A stretch of DNA of 64,000 nt from Paralithodes platypus. Lineage: Eukaryota; Arthropoda; Malacostraca; Decapoda; Lithodidae. Shown here piece after piece: positions 52,006 through 63,296 of the stretch. Positions within the stretch are counted from its first letter, which is position 1. Each line of letters opens with the position of its first letter. The position numbers and the translations under genes are program-made. Under the pieces are notes generated by a model, which made no database searches, had not been told where the DNA came from, and was given only the letters and a program-made list of their open reading frames with translations. The stretch covers positions 12,469,720 to 12,533,719 of the forward strand of contig CM064571.1 in NCBI GenBank assembly GCA_032716605.1. Direction: 5' to 3'.

Positions 52006-54223
52006 TTGTCACCTGTCCTATCTCTACGGTACGGCCACCCGATCCTCCCAGCCGGCGGCGCTTGTGGCACTTTGGCGCTGCCGACTTGGAGGCTCTCCGG
52101 CAGTACTTCTTTGATTTCCCATGGAATGACTTCTGCTTCTGTGGTCGGGAACCCTCGGAGAGTGCTGAATGCATTACCGAGGTAATCCTCTCGGGCATGG
52201 AAGCATACATTCCATTTTCTTTCTCTCAGTCTAATGCTAATAAATCTTGGTTTACTCACGCTTGTTCTACTGCTGTCCGCAACAGGGAGGAAGCATTCAA
52301 ACGGTACCGTCGCCTTAATACTCAAGAATTTCATACTTCATAATTATGTTTCTGCCCAGAATCAAGCCAAATCTGTTCTTCGACTCGCCAAACACTCTTT
52401 CATCAATAATAAATGCACTGAACTATCCAACTCTAGCTCTTCCCAAGCTTTCTGGCATCTAGCCAAAAATTTCTCCAACAATTTTTCTTCCTCGTCTTTC
52501 CCTCCCCTTTTCCAATCTGATGGAACAACTAACACTTCTTCATCTGACAAAGCTGAAGCTTGAAACTCCACCTTGGATGATTCCGGTGCTATTCCTCCCT
52601 CTCCACCCCACTCTTACTTACTTATGCCTAATATCCTAATCTCTTCTAAAGGTGTATTTGTACTCAAAATCTGTGATTCCGTGCTGACTCCCTGCATAGG
52701 CAAACTCTTCCGTCTCTGTCTCTCCTATAACGCCTTCCCTTCTTGCTGGAAGTTTGCTCTCATTCAAGCTGTCCCAAAGAAGGGTGACCGCTCTCAACCC
52801 TCCAACTATCGTCCAATTGCTCTCATTTCTTGGATCTCCAAAGTTTTTGAAACTATTCTTACTTTAAAATTTCTTAAGCATTTCTCTTCTCATAATCTAC
52901 TCTTAGATCGCCAGTATGGATTCCTTAAGGGTCGCTCTACTGGAGATCTCCTTTCATCTATTGCTAACTCTTGGTCATCCTCCTTCCGGGACTTCGGTGA
53001 GACCTTTTCTATTGTGCTAGACATATTGAAGGCCTTTGATAGAGTCTGGCACAAATCTCTAATTTCTAAACTACCCTCCTTCGTTTCCTATCCCTCCATC
53101 TGTGCCTTTGTCTCTAATTTCCTTTCCGGCCGTTCCATAGCTGTGGTTGTGGACGGCCATCGTTCACTTTCTCAACCTATCAACTCCGGTGTTCTTCAGG
53201 GTTCTGTCCTATCTCCAATTCTCTTTCTAATATTCATTAATGATCTTCTCAACTGTACCTCCAGTCTTATCCATTCATATGCTGATGACTCTACCTTATA
53301 CTATTCAACTAGTTTTCCATAACACCCCAACAAGTAAACACTCAAAAAATCACGCAGAGATGCTATAAAACACTTAAATTCTGACCTATTAACCATTTCC
53401 ATTTGGGGCAGAGAAGATCTTGTTACTTTCAATACTTCCAAAACCCAATTTCTCCATTTATATACCCGTAAAGAACTCCCACAGGACTATCCCTTATACT
53501 TCAACAATACACAAATCAATGCTTCATCTTCTCACAGTATTCTAGGAAACGCTTTCTCTCCTGATCTCACTTGGAAAAATCATATTACCACCCTTGCAAA
53601 AACAGCTTCCCAGATGCTGGGTGTGCTCAACCGCTTCTGGGGTTTCTTTACCCCTGCACTGCTTCTTGCTCTGTACAGGGGCACAGTGCGTCCATGTATT
53701 GAGTATTGTTAGCATGTGTGGGGAGGATCCTCTCACACAGCACTTCTCGACAAACTAGAAAAGAAAGCCTTACGTCTCATTAACTCACGTCCACTCACTG
53801 ACTCTTTGCAATCTCTCTCTCTTTGCCGCAGTGTTGCATCTCTCTCGCTATTCTAACACTATTTCAATAATCGATGTTATTCAGAGCTCTCTCAGTGCAT
53901 ACCACGTTCTCTATGTAGAGTACGTAGCACCCGTCTTGCAACTCAATCCATCCCTACTCTGTGCAACTTTCCAATCCAAGACCGAGACTTTATTCTCAAA
54001 CCTTCTATTCAACAGCTGAGCTCTGGAACGCTCTCCCTGAATCCATCTTCCCCTTGTCCTATGACTTAAATTGCTTCAAACTCCATGTGTCCATGCATTT
54101 TGGCTCGAACATTCCTTGATTTTGGCCCTGTCACTCTTTCAACTGGGGGAGGCACGTGTTACAGGCAGTTCTGCCTTTTGTCTCCCTCATCCACATAGAA
54201 AAACAAAATATATACGGTATAGG

Positions 54224-54227
<4 letters not shown>
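52006..54227 (+). mobile_element. LINE-alpha copy 2 (5'-truncated, not split)
   Basis: Begins in the endonuclease ('LSYLYGTATRSSQPAALVAL' in one frame) and runs through '[20 protein letters not shown]' and RT to the 3' end. It ends in an A-rich tail (about 54,198-54,215), then (TA)n. It shows the LINE sequence without the TTAA-C insertion: 'RQYGFLKGRSTGDLLS' is continuous near 52,912-52,952. That confirms the insertion site in copy 1. Inserted into a CR1-like LINE. Confidence 0.85.
52062..54118 (+). pseudogene. LINE-alpha copy 2 endonuclease end and RT
   Basis: A frame with '[20 protein letters not shown]' and '[13 protein letters not shown]'-like text shifts near 52,330. It shifts again near 52,560, and a small deletion near 52,655 removes the '[13 protein letters not shown]' block present in copy 1. 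The frame 52,573-53,322 then holds '[20 protein letters not shown]', 'NSGVLQGSVLSPILFLIFIN' and catalytic 'SYADDSTLYY', and stops at 53,320. The rest is scattered over frames down to 'FPLSYDLNCFKLHVSMHFGS'. Inactive. Confidence 0.82.

Positions 54228-54278
<51 letters not shown>
54228..54278. repeat. (TA)n microsatellite
   Basis: About 25 TA units after the tail of LINE-alpha copy 2. The counterpart in the duplicated segment (60,807-60,885) has a different length and is interrupted. Confidence 0.9.
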
Positions 54279-54282
<4 letters not shown>

Positions 54283-54423
54283 GAGAGGGGTTGGGTGTGA
54301 AAGGGATCTGCCGTGTGTGGGCCAATTGGCTCTCTGCAGACCCCATAATTTCTTATGTTCTATTCTGTGTTACTCACACGTTAATGAGGACCTGCGATGT
54401 AATATCTCTGTGGCTCAACGGTA
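54279..54423 (+). other. probable 3' end of a CR1-like LINE
   Basis: The stretch 'gggatctgccgtgtgtgggc' ... 'tctgcagacc' ... 'tttcttatgttctattctg' resembles the 3' ends of CR1-like LINEs known to me from invertebrate genomes. It could be the remainder of zeta-3 beyond the LINE-alpha insertion. Recognition is by eye. Confidence 0.4.
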
Positions 54424-54801
54424 TTAAGGGAGCCCACCTCGCTTGTTTTCTCTTTCTCTCCCTCTCTCTTTGGCTTGTATCCATTCGGCCCCATTCAGCC
54501 TACTGTTTTAAGAACGTTTACCCCCATCCAGGTGTCAATATTTTCCTGGCGATTGGTAGCAAGCCAGCATATATATATTTTTTTTTTTTTGACAGCAAGC
54601 TAAATTTGTATATTTTTCGATAGAAAAATATCTCCGCCGAAGCCGGATTTCTCCATACAATGTTGGCTCGCTATCGCTCGCCAGGATAGAAATCGACACC
54701 TGGATGGGGATAAACGTTTTAAAACAGTTGGGTGAATGGGGCCGAATGGATAGAAGCCAGGGAAAGAGAGAAAAGTAGAGACAGATAAAAAAAAAACTTA
54801 A
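54424..54801. mobile_element. TTAA-A miniature inverted-repeat element, copy 4
   Basis: TTAA at 54,424-54,427 and 54,798-54,801, same tips and palindromic arms as the other copies. Repeated with the surrounding segment at 61,030-61,409. Confidence 0.82.
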
Positions 54802-55478
54802 GGGGAGATGCTAGGATCCGGGCTTAAAAGGTAGGTGAGGTGTGTTGATTGATTGTAATGATAGATAAAGGTAGGTGAGGTGTGTTGATTGATTGTAATG
54901 ATAGATAAAGGTAGGTGAGGTGTGTTGATTGATTGTAATGATAGATAAAGGTAGGTGAGGGGGATTGGTGATTGATTGTAATGATAGATAAAGGTAGGTG
55001 AGGTGTGTTGATTGATTGTAATGATAGATAAAGGTAGGTGAGGTGTGTTGATTGATTGTAATGATAGATAAATACACTGTTTTTTAAATGGTTAATTTTG
55101 CTGCATCACATAAAATACGTATTTGATTACAAAGTAAACATTTATGAGGAGATGTCTCGATTTTCTGGTCCCCTTTTCTCCCTCATGTTAAGCCCCGTTT
55201 GTTTTGAGATTATAAGACCATTAGTTTGGCGATTTTAACACTTTTCGCCCCATTTCGTTGTCAACTTTAAGACCTTTCGTGCCATTTAGGTGTATTTTTT
55301 TCCTGGCGAGCGAGAGCGAGCCTGAAATTTTAAGAGGAACTGGCCTTTGGTTGGGACATTTTTCTACCGAAAAATATACAAATTTATCTTGAAGGGGGGT
55401 CTAAGCCTGATGGAGGTCTAGAGAGGAAACTAAGAAATATTGGATTAAATAGACCAGTAAAATGGACGCTCTCCTTAA
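54798..55478. mobile_element. TTAA-B miniature element, copy 3, with a 40-bp minisatellite insertion
   Basis: Starts TTAAGGGGAGATG at the right TTAA of TTAA-A copy 4 and ends with TTAA at 55,475-55,478. A piece of about 340 bp (54,811 to about 55,153) is enclosed by GGAGATG on both sides, suggesting an insertion with a 7-bp duplication. The rest carries the TTAA-B markers ('ctccctcatgttaagcccc', 'cctggcgagcgagagcgagc', 'gatggaggtctagagagg'). Confidence 0.55.
54827..55073. repeat. 40-bp minisatellite (6 units)
   Basis: Unit of 40 bp containing 'ggtaggtgaggtgtgttgat' and 'tgattgtaatgatagataaa'. One unit (near 54,955) is variant. The same array has 6 units at 61,435-61,675. Open frames across it are periodic artefacts. 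Confidence 0.92.
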
Positions 55479-55968
55479 CCCTTCCAGCCCGGGTGTCAGT
55501 GTGAAAGGACACATCAGAAATTGGGCAGCAGCCCGGCTGTCCTTTCAAGAGATAGTAATCTTTCAAGCCTATTCAGCTTGATCTGAACGCTGTGCGTCCG
55601 ACGCATGTAAACAAAGCCGATCGTTGCGTCACCGCACCTCCGAAAACAATAAGGAGATGTCGGATCAATGTTATTGTTGTGACGTCAGACGAAATTAGTG
55701 TCTGAAAAGCTCCGATATTGTCAACATCGCGGCAAAATTCGCTCCACTGAAATCGTCATCACAACTGAACCAGTTGACTTACAGAGCTCTACTCAATGCG
55801 AGTCTACAGATTGAAAACCGCACTACGTTTATAGATGCGTGGGAAATTTCTAGCAGTTAAACTTAACAAAAATACAGTAGCCTAGGCCTAGGCCTAGACG
55901 TTTTTCGGCCAGATCGTCCGGATACGACCTCCGTCCTTTGGAGGACCAGCCCGGGCCACGAGGGTTAA
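55475..55968. mobile_element. TTAA-E element, copy 1
   Basis: TTAA at 55,475-55,478 (shared with TTAA-B) and 55,965-55,968. Tips TTAACCCTTCCAGCCCGGG and, in reverse, TTAACCCTCGTGGCCCGGG. A subterminal 'ggacacatcag...ctgtcctttc' inverted block follows the left tip. Non-coding. Copy 2 is at 62,078-62,571. Confidence 0.72.
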
Positions 55969-56049
55969 TCTGGCTAAGACTTGAGAATTGGCTTTCCTAT
56001 CGTCTATACTCTATATTATTAGCTGGTGAGAAATAGGCTTATTCACATT

Positions 56050-56372
56050 TTAAGGAGAGATGGGTAGTTTTTCTGGTCCCCCTGCTTCCTCATGTTTAGC
56101 CCCATTAGTTATCAGATTTTATGACGTTCAGTTCATTAGTTTGTCGATTTTAGGACCTTTCGTCCCATTTCTTTATTAATACTAAGACTTGTCGTGTCAT
56201 GTATGTGTCGATCTTTTCCTGGCGAGCGATAGCGTGCCTGGAATTTAAGAGGAACCTGCTTTCGGCCGGGAGATTCTTTATAAACAAAATACAAATGTAT
56301 CTTGAAGGAGGGTCTTGGGTTTTTTTTTTTTTTTAAAGATTGATTGAGGTCTAGGGAGGAAACTAAAATAAT

Positions 56373-56403
<31 letters not shown>

Positions 56404-56411
56404 TATATATA

Positions 56412-56461
<50 letters not shown>

Positions 56462-56504
56462 TATACCAGTATATAAACAAATAAATAAGCCCATCTCCGC
56501 TTAA
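56050..56504. mobile_element. TTAA-B miniature element, copy 4, with (TA)n expansion
   Basis: TTAA at 56,050-56,053 and 56,501-56,504. Tips TTAAGGAGAGATGGG and, in reverse, TTAAGCGGAGATGGG. An interrupted (TA)n run fills 56,372-56,457. Open frames through it are artefacts. Confidence 0.75.
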
Positions 56505-56725
56505 TTACTCAGCTACCACAACGTTTCTATAGCCATTAACCCAAGAATGGCGAGCGTCCTCATATGAGTCTGTAGTGAGCGAAGGCGAGCGTCCTCATAT
56601 GAGCCAAGGCCTAAAAAAGCCTTCAAAACATCCCACTGGCACTCAAAACAAAGTAATATGTGATTAAATGAGATAATTCCCCTCCATACCTTCTATCACT
56701 CCTCCAAAATTTTGTTTTTGTTTTT

Positions 56726-56830
56726 TTTTTCTATGTGAATGAGGGAGGCAAAATGCAGAACTGCCTGTAGCGAGTGCCTCCCCCAGAGTTGAAAAGGTGA
56801 CAAGGCCAAAATCAAGGGACGTCCTTTTAT
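56726..56830 (-). mobile_element. LINE-alpha 3' end, short fragment
   Basis: Minus-strand 3' end of about 100 bp with A-tail (T-run 56,715-56,729 on plus). It matches 2,700-2,800 closely ('tctatgtgaatgagggaggc' ... 'gcgagtgcctcccccag'). A severely 5'-truncated insertion. Repeated at about 63,297-63,397. Confidence 0.75.
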
Positions 56831-57605
56831 CGGGTAATTTTTGGCGCAAATTTCCCGCCCGCGGTCTCAGGGTCACAGGGGGAGACAGTTAGAGATCCTA
56901 GCAACAGAGAGACCACTTGCAAGACGTCAGTATCGATCGGGAAATGAGAGAGAGAGGATATAATTTGCGCCGGCTCTCCCCTCCTGATACGATCGGTCGG
57001 CAATAATACGTCTTTTTCACCTCCAAAATGCTATTCCCAATTGTTTTATTGCTGTTACATGTTAATATCTTCATAATAAACGTAAAATAGGCGCATATGA
57101 ATAAGCAAGAACAATATTTATGGTAAAATGAAGAACCAAATATCTTCGCCTGGCAGGACGTTTCAAATACCATAGTTACGCGCTTCATGGTTAAGTGTGT
57201 TGGTAATCTTGGCAGGATCTTCAAGGATCCTGACGCGTTTTGAAAGTTTCTTCTGGCTATCAGTACACTATTTGATGCGGCTTAGGAAGGATCTGGGGGA
57301 ATTAAAAGGGTATAAAGACTATCCCATTTTTTTATTTTATATTTATTTTTATTCTTCTATATATTTCAATTTACTCCCTCTCGGGCATAGGCTGAGAGCC
57401 TGTACATTCAACCGCTGTACATTCAACGGTGAATCCTGCGAGGTCTCGTTCCAGTCTAGGGAGTGAGACATGTGAAGCACTTAAATTTGCAACCAGCCCC
57501 TGCCATACCGCTCTTATGTTACATACGGTTTGTTTTAGAATCCAGACCAATATGTGTAATAATTGGTTGTGTATAATTATATGAAAGTGTGGTGGAAATA
57601 TGTCA
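56831..57605. other. unassigned interval, partly repeat F-like
   Basis: No gene recognised. 57,211-57,330 resembles dispersed repeat F. The part up to 57,426 recurs at the end of the window. The open frame 56,898-57,224 (minus) recurs in the duplicate but has no known domain and no start context I trust. Confidence 0.4.
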
Positions 57606-57690
57606 TGTATTAGTACGTCTTAGTGGTGTAATGGTTAAGGTGTCTAAATATCTGTGTGTGATAACCCGGGTTCGAATCCTGGTGGATCAC
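57606..57690 (+). other. tRNA-like sequence (SINE head or tRNA pseudogene)
   Basis: An A-box-like 'tagtggtgtaatggttaagg' (57,621-57,640) and a B-box 'gggttcgaatcct' (57,668-57,680) with a 5-bp T-stem (CCGGG/CCTGG) are spaced as in a tRNA. The 3' arm 'tggatca' has no matching 5' arm, so the acceptor stem does not form. Hence not called a functional tRNA. The following 100 bp may be a SINE body. Confidence 0.5.
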
Positions 57691-57758
57691 ATATATGCTT
57701 TCATTAATTTCATTGGAGGTGTTTGGTGTTGTGGTGAAATTAATAACAAATAGATTAG

Positions 57759-57761
<3 letters not shown>

Positions 57762-57797
<36 letters not shown>

Positions 57798-57850
57798 AAT
57801 ACCATACCACTTTATTCATACTCCTTACGTAATAATAATAATAATAATAA
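57762..57850. repeat. (GA)n and (AAT)n microsatellites
   Basis: (GA)n at 57,762-57,794 and (AAT)n at 57,831-57,850, separated by about 35 bp. Confidence 0.9.
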
Positions 57851-58095
57851 TACGTGTTATACTGCTTGTCAGATAACCTATATGTAGTAAACAACTTTGG
57901 AACCATATATACTGTATGTTCATGTGTGTGTTTGTGCTGTGTGTGTAGTAGAATCCATGGTTGGGTGAGGTATTCTGTAGTCATGCTTACAAATACGTGT
58001 ATGTGTGGTGTAAATTATTTTTGTTTAGTGGAGAGAGAGAGATAATGTTTTATATTGACAGTATAATATATATATATATGTATTGTGTGATATTC

Positions 58096-58477
58096 TTAAA
58101 GGGGGTCACCGTTTTTTTTTATCTTTCTCTCCTTTTCTCTCTTTCCCTGGCTTGTATCCATTTGGCCCCATTCAGCCAACTGTTTTAAGACGTTTTTTCC
58201 CCCATGCAGATATCGATTTCTTCCGGGCGAGCGATAGCGAGCCAGCATTGTATGGAGATATCCGGCTTCGCGGGAGAATTTTTTTCTATCGAAACAATTA
58301 CAAATTTAGCTTGCTGTCAAAACAAAAATATATGCTGGCTCGCTACCGCTCGCCCGGAAAATATTGACTCCTGGATGGGGATAAACGTCTTATAACAGTA
58401 GGCTGAATGAGGCCGAATGGATACAACCCAAAGAGAGAAGGGAAAAAGAGGAAAAAAAACGAGGTGGACTCCCTTAA
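58096..58477. mobile_element. TTAA-A miniature inverted-repeat element, copy 5 (inverted)
   Basis: TTAA at 58,096-58,099 and 58,474-58,477. The right tip in reverse reads TTAAGGGAGTCCACCTCG, so it is oriented opposite to copies 2-4. Arms and loop as in the family. Lies outside the duplicated segment. Confidence 0.82.
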
Positions 58478-58796
58478 CTATATAAATTCTTGCTTAGCAA
58501 CCACGAACCCTCACAATTATACGCACATACATACACACGTGTATACGCTATACTTAAACTCGATAACAGATTCTTTCACCAACAACGTTTAATAGAATGT
58601 TGGGGCTTTTAATGGATAGTAATGAACCTTAGCATGCATTAACAGTTCCACTAAAAAGGGGACATAGGAAATAAATGATAAATGTTTATAAGGAACACTA
58701 ATATGAACTAGTTCAATATCAGCTTTAACATCTTATAATGCCTAGTAACCACCATTAAAACATTGATGTTCAATGGTTCTATATTAATTCAAGCTT
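58478..58796. other. unassigned AT-rich interval
   Basis: Nothing recognised. Confidence 0.4.
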
Positions 58797-59600
58797 AAGA
58801 AATATTATTAAACTATATAAATCATTAGATATATCTAACTTATGTTATGCAGTGATTCTATATTAATAAACTATATAAATCATTAGATATATCTAACTTA
58901 TGTTATGCAGTGATTCTATATTAATAAAACTATATAAATCTTAGATATATCTAACTTTATGTTATGCCAGTGATTCTATATTAATAAACTTTATAAATCA
59001 TTAGATATATCGAAACTTAGTGTTTATGCAGTGATTCTATATTAATAAACTCTATAAATCATTAGAGTATATCTAACTGATGTTTATGCAGTGATTCTAT
59101 ATTAATAAAACTATTATAAATCACTTCATATATATCTAACTTATGTTATGCAGTGATTCTATATTAATAAACTAGATAAAATCATTAGATATATCATAAC
59201 TTATGTTATGCAGTGATTCTATATTAATAACACTCTATTAAAATCATTAGATCTATCTAAACTTATTGGTTATGCAGTGATTCTATATTAATAAAACTAT
59301 ATAAATCATTAGATATATCTAACTTATGTTATGCAGTGATTCTCATATTAATAAACTATTATAAATCATTAGGATATATCTAACTTATGTTATGCCCAGT
59401 GATTCTATATTTATAAACTATATAAATCATTAGATATATCTAATTTATGTTATGCAGTGATTCTATGATTAATAAACTATATAAATCATTAGATATATCC
59501 CTAACCTTATGTTTATGCAGTGATATCTATATTAATAAACTATATAAATCATTAGATTATATCTAAACTTATGTTATGCAGTGATTTCTATATTGGCCTA
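58797..59600. repeat. 58-bp AT-rich tandem array, irregular (about 14 units)
   Basis: Unit of 57-58 bp with 'aactatataaatcattagat', 'atatctaacttatgttatgc' and 'agtgattctatattaat'. Many units carry single-base insertions at different places ('ttagagtat', 'tatgcccag', 'gatatctat'), unlike the other arrays here, which vary mainly by substitution. Confidence 0.9.
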
Positions 59601-60201
59601 TAAATGTTGGGTCAAATGATAATACTACTACTCGGTTTTGGTTGTAAAAGAACCTCATCATATTGAAATAACTAATATACAAATTCAAAATCACTTTTCA
59701 TCACAATTATAGCTATATATGTTTTGCCTCTCCAATAGCCTAGTTCAGATAATTGGAGGGACGCAGAGTGGTTCTTCGCGGGACAAGATGAGGAATGTTT
59801 AAGATCAAATCCCACCGTTTAGCACAAACGAAACCTATGATACAAAAATATGTAATACAAATTTTAAATATATTAAAATAAAATAAATCCTTTGGCGTTT
59901 CATCGAAAGTCATCAATAATTCTTACTGCCTTACCTTATATTTAGGAGAGAAACTCAATAAGGCTCAGTCAGTGCTACTTATCTATTGTGTAATCAAATA
60001 TGTATTAAATATTATGCAGGTAACGTGAAGCACTGGATCAATATAGATAAAAATGTATACATCCTGCAACTACCACAGCTCACCTATCTTATGGCCATCA
60101 CAGAGTACCTCCCACTATAACTTACAACCATCTCTTACACTTCACATATTTTATTTCCTGTCCGCTTAGAATACCTTCCAATTACAAGCCAGGATGCTTC
60201 A
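59601..60201. other. unassigned AT-rich interval
   Basis: No gene or repeat recognised. Confidence 0.4.
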
Positions 60202-60261
60202 CTAACCTTCTTGAACCTGCTTGCTCTGTACAGGAGCACGGTGGCCGTCCTTGTATTGAGT
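60202..60261 (+). pseudogene. LINE-alpha fragment before assembly gap
   Basis: 'gcttgctctgtacaggagca' and 'tgtattgagt' match the RT thumb of LINE-alpha (compare 53,665-53,706). Cut by the gap. Confidence 0.6.
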
Positions 60262-60361
60262 NNNNNNNNNNNNNNNNNNNNNNNNNNNNNNNNNNNNNNN
60301 NNNNNNNNNNNNNNNNNNNNNNNNNNNNNNNNNNNNNNNNNNNNNNNNNNNNNNNNNNNNN
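60262..60361. other. assembly gap (100 N)
   Basis: A run of exactly 100 N, probably a placeholder of arbitrary length. Sequence on its right side does not continue the LINE-alpha text on its left. Confidence 0.98.
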
Positions 60362-60489
60362 GTATTTTGTTTTGGCATTTCGGTGGGCTTTGTGGTAATG
60401 CACTGATACTAGGTACAGCACAAATTCAATCCCAATAATATCTTCCCATTGACATATCGGGATTTGAACCCGGGTCCATTGGATTACCA
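60362..60489 (-). other. tRNA-like sequence, probable SINE head
   Basis: The minus strand has a B-box in a T-arm context (reverse of CGGGATTTGAACCC at 60,458-60,471) and an upstream tRNA-like stretch 'tggtatggtaatccaatgg'. Pairing of a full tRNA is not seen. It sits exactly at the left edge of the duplicated segment. Confidence 0.45.
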
Positions 60490-61029
60490 TACCACGTTCT
60501 CTATGTAGAGTACGTAGCACCCGTCTTGCAACTAAATCCATCCCTACTCTGTGCAACTTTCCAATCCAAGACCGAGACGTTATTCTCAAACCTTCTATTC
60601 AACAGCTGAGCTCTGGAACGCTCTCCCTGAATCCATCTTCCCCTTGTCCTATGACTTAAATTGCTTCAAACTCCATGTGTCCATGCATTTTGGCTCGAAC
60701 ATTCCTTGATTTTGGCCCTGTCCCTCGTCAACTGGGGGAGGCACGTGTTACAGGCAGTTCTGCCTTTTGTCTCCCTCATCCACATAGAAAAACAAAATAT
60801 ATACTGTATATATATATATATATATATATACCCAATATAACAATATATATATATATAGATATTTATATATATATATATATATATAGACGAGATGGGTTGG
60901 GTGTGAAAGGGATCTGCCGTGTGTGGGCCAAATGGCTCTCTGCAGACCCCATAATTTCTTATGTTCTATTCTGTGTTACTCACACGTTAATGAGGACCTG
61001 CGATGTATATCTCTGTGGCTCAACTGGTA

Positions 61030-61409
61030 TTAAGGGAGCCCACCTCGCTTGTTTTCTCTTTCCTCTCCTCTCATCTTTGGGCTTGTTCTCCATTCGGCCC
61101 CATTCAGCCTACTGTTTTAAGAACGTTTACCCCCATCCAGGTGTCAATATTTTCCTGGCGATTGGTAGCAAGCCAGCATATATATATATATTTTTTTTGA
61201 CAGCAAGCTAAATTTGTATATTTTTCGATAGAAAAATATTTCCGCCGAAGCCGGATTTCTCCATACAATGTTGGCTCGCTATCGCTCGCCAGGATAGAAA
61301 TCGACACCTGGATGGGGATAAACGTTTTAAAACAGTTGGGTGAATGGGGCCGAATGGATAGAAGCCAGGGAAAGAGAGAAAAGTAGAGACAGATAAAAAA
61401 AAAACTTAA
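61030..61409. mobile_element. TTAA-A miniature inverted-repeat element, copy 6
   Basis: TTAA at 61,030-61,033 and 61,406-61,409. Counterpart of copy 4 through the segmental duplication, not an independent insertion. Confidence 0.82.
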
Positions 61410-62081
61410 GGGGAGATGCTAGGATCCGGGCTTAAAAGGTAGGTGAGGTGTGTTGATTGATTGTAATGATAGATAAAGGTAGGTGAGGTGTGTTGATTGA
61501 TTGTAATGATAGATAAAGGTAGGTGAGGTGTGTTGATTGATTGTAATGATAGATAAAGGTAGGTGAGGTGTGTTGATTGATTGTAATGATAGATAAAGGT
61601 AGGTGAGGTGTGTTGATTGATTGTAATGATAGATACAGGTGAGGTGTGTTGATTGATTGTAATGATAGATAAATACATTGTTTTTTAAATGGTTAATTTT
61701 GCTGCATCACATAAAATACGTATTTGATTACAAAGTAAACATTTATGAGGAGATGTCTCGATCTTCTGGTCCCCTTTTCTCCCTCATGTTAAGCCCCGTT
61801 TGTTTTGAGATTATAAGACCATTAGTTTGGCGATTTTAACACTTTTCGCCCCATTTCGTTGTCAACTTTAAGACCTTTCGTGCCATTTAGGTGTATTTTT
61901 TTCCTGGCGAGCGGAAGCGAGCCTGAAATTTTAAGAGGAACTGGCCTTTGGTTGGGACATTTTTCTACCGAAAAATATACAAATTTATCTTGAAGGGGGG
62001 TCTAAGCCTGATGGTGGTCTAGAGAGGAAACTAAGAAATATTGGATTAAATAGACCAGTAAAATGGCCCATCTCCCCTTAA
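61406..62081. mobile_element. TTAA-B miniature element, duplicate of copy 3
   Basis: Counterpart of 54,798-55,478. Its right TTAA is at 62,078-62,081, and the tip here is fuller (TTAAGGGGAGATGGG in reverse). Confidence 0.55.
61435..61675. repeat. 40-bp minisatellite, duplicate (6 units)
   Basis: Same unit as 54,827-55,073, but the variant unit differs (near 61,632, shortened), so the arrays changed after duplication or between haplotypes. Confidence 0.92.
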
Positions 62082-62571
62082 CCCTTCCAGCCCGGGTGTC
62101 AGTGTGAAAGGACACCGCAGAAATTGGGCAGCAGCCCGGCTGTCCTTTCAAGAGATAGTAAGCTTTCTAGCCTATTCAGCTTGATCTGAACGCCGTGCGT
62201 CCGACGCATGTAAACAAAGCCGATCGTTGCGTCACCGCACCTCCGAAAACAATAAGGAGACGTCGGATCAATGTTATTGTTGTGACGTCAGACGAAATTA
62301 GTGTCTGAAAAGCTCCGATATTGTGAACATCGCGGCAAAATTCGCTCCACTGAAATCGTCATCACAACTGAACCAGTTGACTTACAGAGCTCTACTGAAT
62401 GCGAGTCTACAGATTGAACACCGTACTACGTTTATAGATGCGTGGGAAATTTCTAGCAGTTAAAATTAACAAAAATACGGTAGCCTAGGCCTAGGCCTAG
62501 ACGTTTTTCGGCCAGATCGTCCGGATACGACCTCCGTCCTTTGGAGGACAAGCCCGGGCCACGAGGGTTAA
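62078..62571. mobile_element. TTAA-E element, copy 2
   Basis: TTAA at 62,078-62,081 and 62,568-62,571. Counterpart of 55,475-55,968 with a few substitutions. Confidence 0.72.
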
Positions 62572-62652
62572 TCTGGCTAAGACTTGAGAATTGGCTTTCC
62601 TATGGTCTATACTGTATATTATTAGCTGGTGAGAAATAGGCTTATTCACATT

Positions 62653-62968
62653 TTAAGGAGAGATGGGTAGTTTTTCTGGTCCCCCTGCTTCCTCATGTTT
62701 AGCCCCATTAGTTATCAGATTTTATGACGTTCAGTTCATTAGTTTGTCGATTTTAGGACCTTTCGTCCCATTTCTTTATTAATACTAAGACTTGTCGTGT
62801 CATGTATGTGTCGATCTTTTCCTGGCGAGCGATAGCGTGCCTGGAATTTAAGAGGAACCTGCTTTCGGCCGGGAGATTCTTTATAAAAAAAATACAAATA
62901 TCTTGAAGGAGGGTCTTGGGTTTTTTTTTTTTTTAAAGATTGATTGAGGTCTAGGGAGGAAACTAAAA

Positions 62969-63046
<78 letters not shown>

Positions 63047-63084
63047 TATACCAGTATATAAACAAATAAATAATCTCCGCTTAA
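62653..63084. mobile_element. TTAA-B miniature element, duplicate of copy 4
   Basis: TTAA at 62,653-62,656 and 63,081-63,084. The (TA)n run at 62,972-63,040 differs in length from the counterpart. Confidence 0.75.
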
Positions 63085-63296
63085 TTACTCAGCTACCACA
63101 ACGTTTCTATAGCCATTAACCCAAGAATGGCGAGCGTCCTCATATGAGTCTGTAGTGAGCGAAGGCGAGCGTCCTCATATGAGCCAAGGCCTAAAAAAGC
63201 CTTCAAAACATCCCACTGGCACTCAAAAGAAAGTAATATGTGATTAAATGAGATAATTCCCCTCCATACTATCACTCCTCCAAAATTTTGTTTTTG

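Noticed and set aside
54811..55077. 88-codon frame of repeated 'YHYNQSTHLTYLYL' type peptide (also 61,406-61,678)
   Set aside because: Translation of the 40-bp minisatellite. The peptide periodicity reflects the DNA repeat.
56372..56457. Open frames rich in Tyr-Ile across (TA)n
   Set aside because: Simple-sequence artefacts.
56898..57224. 108-codon frame kept in both duplicate segments (63,472-63,798)
   Set aside because: Identity between copies is explained by the recent duplication and is not evidence of selection.
57606..57690. Functional tRNA gene
   Set aside because: A- and B-box-like blocks and a T-stem are present, but the acceptor arms do not pair.
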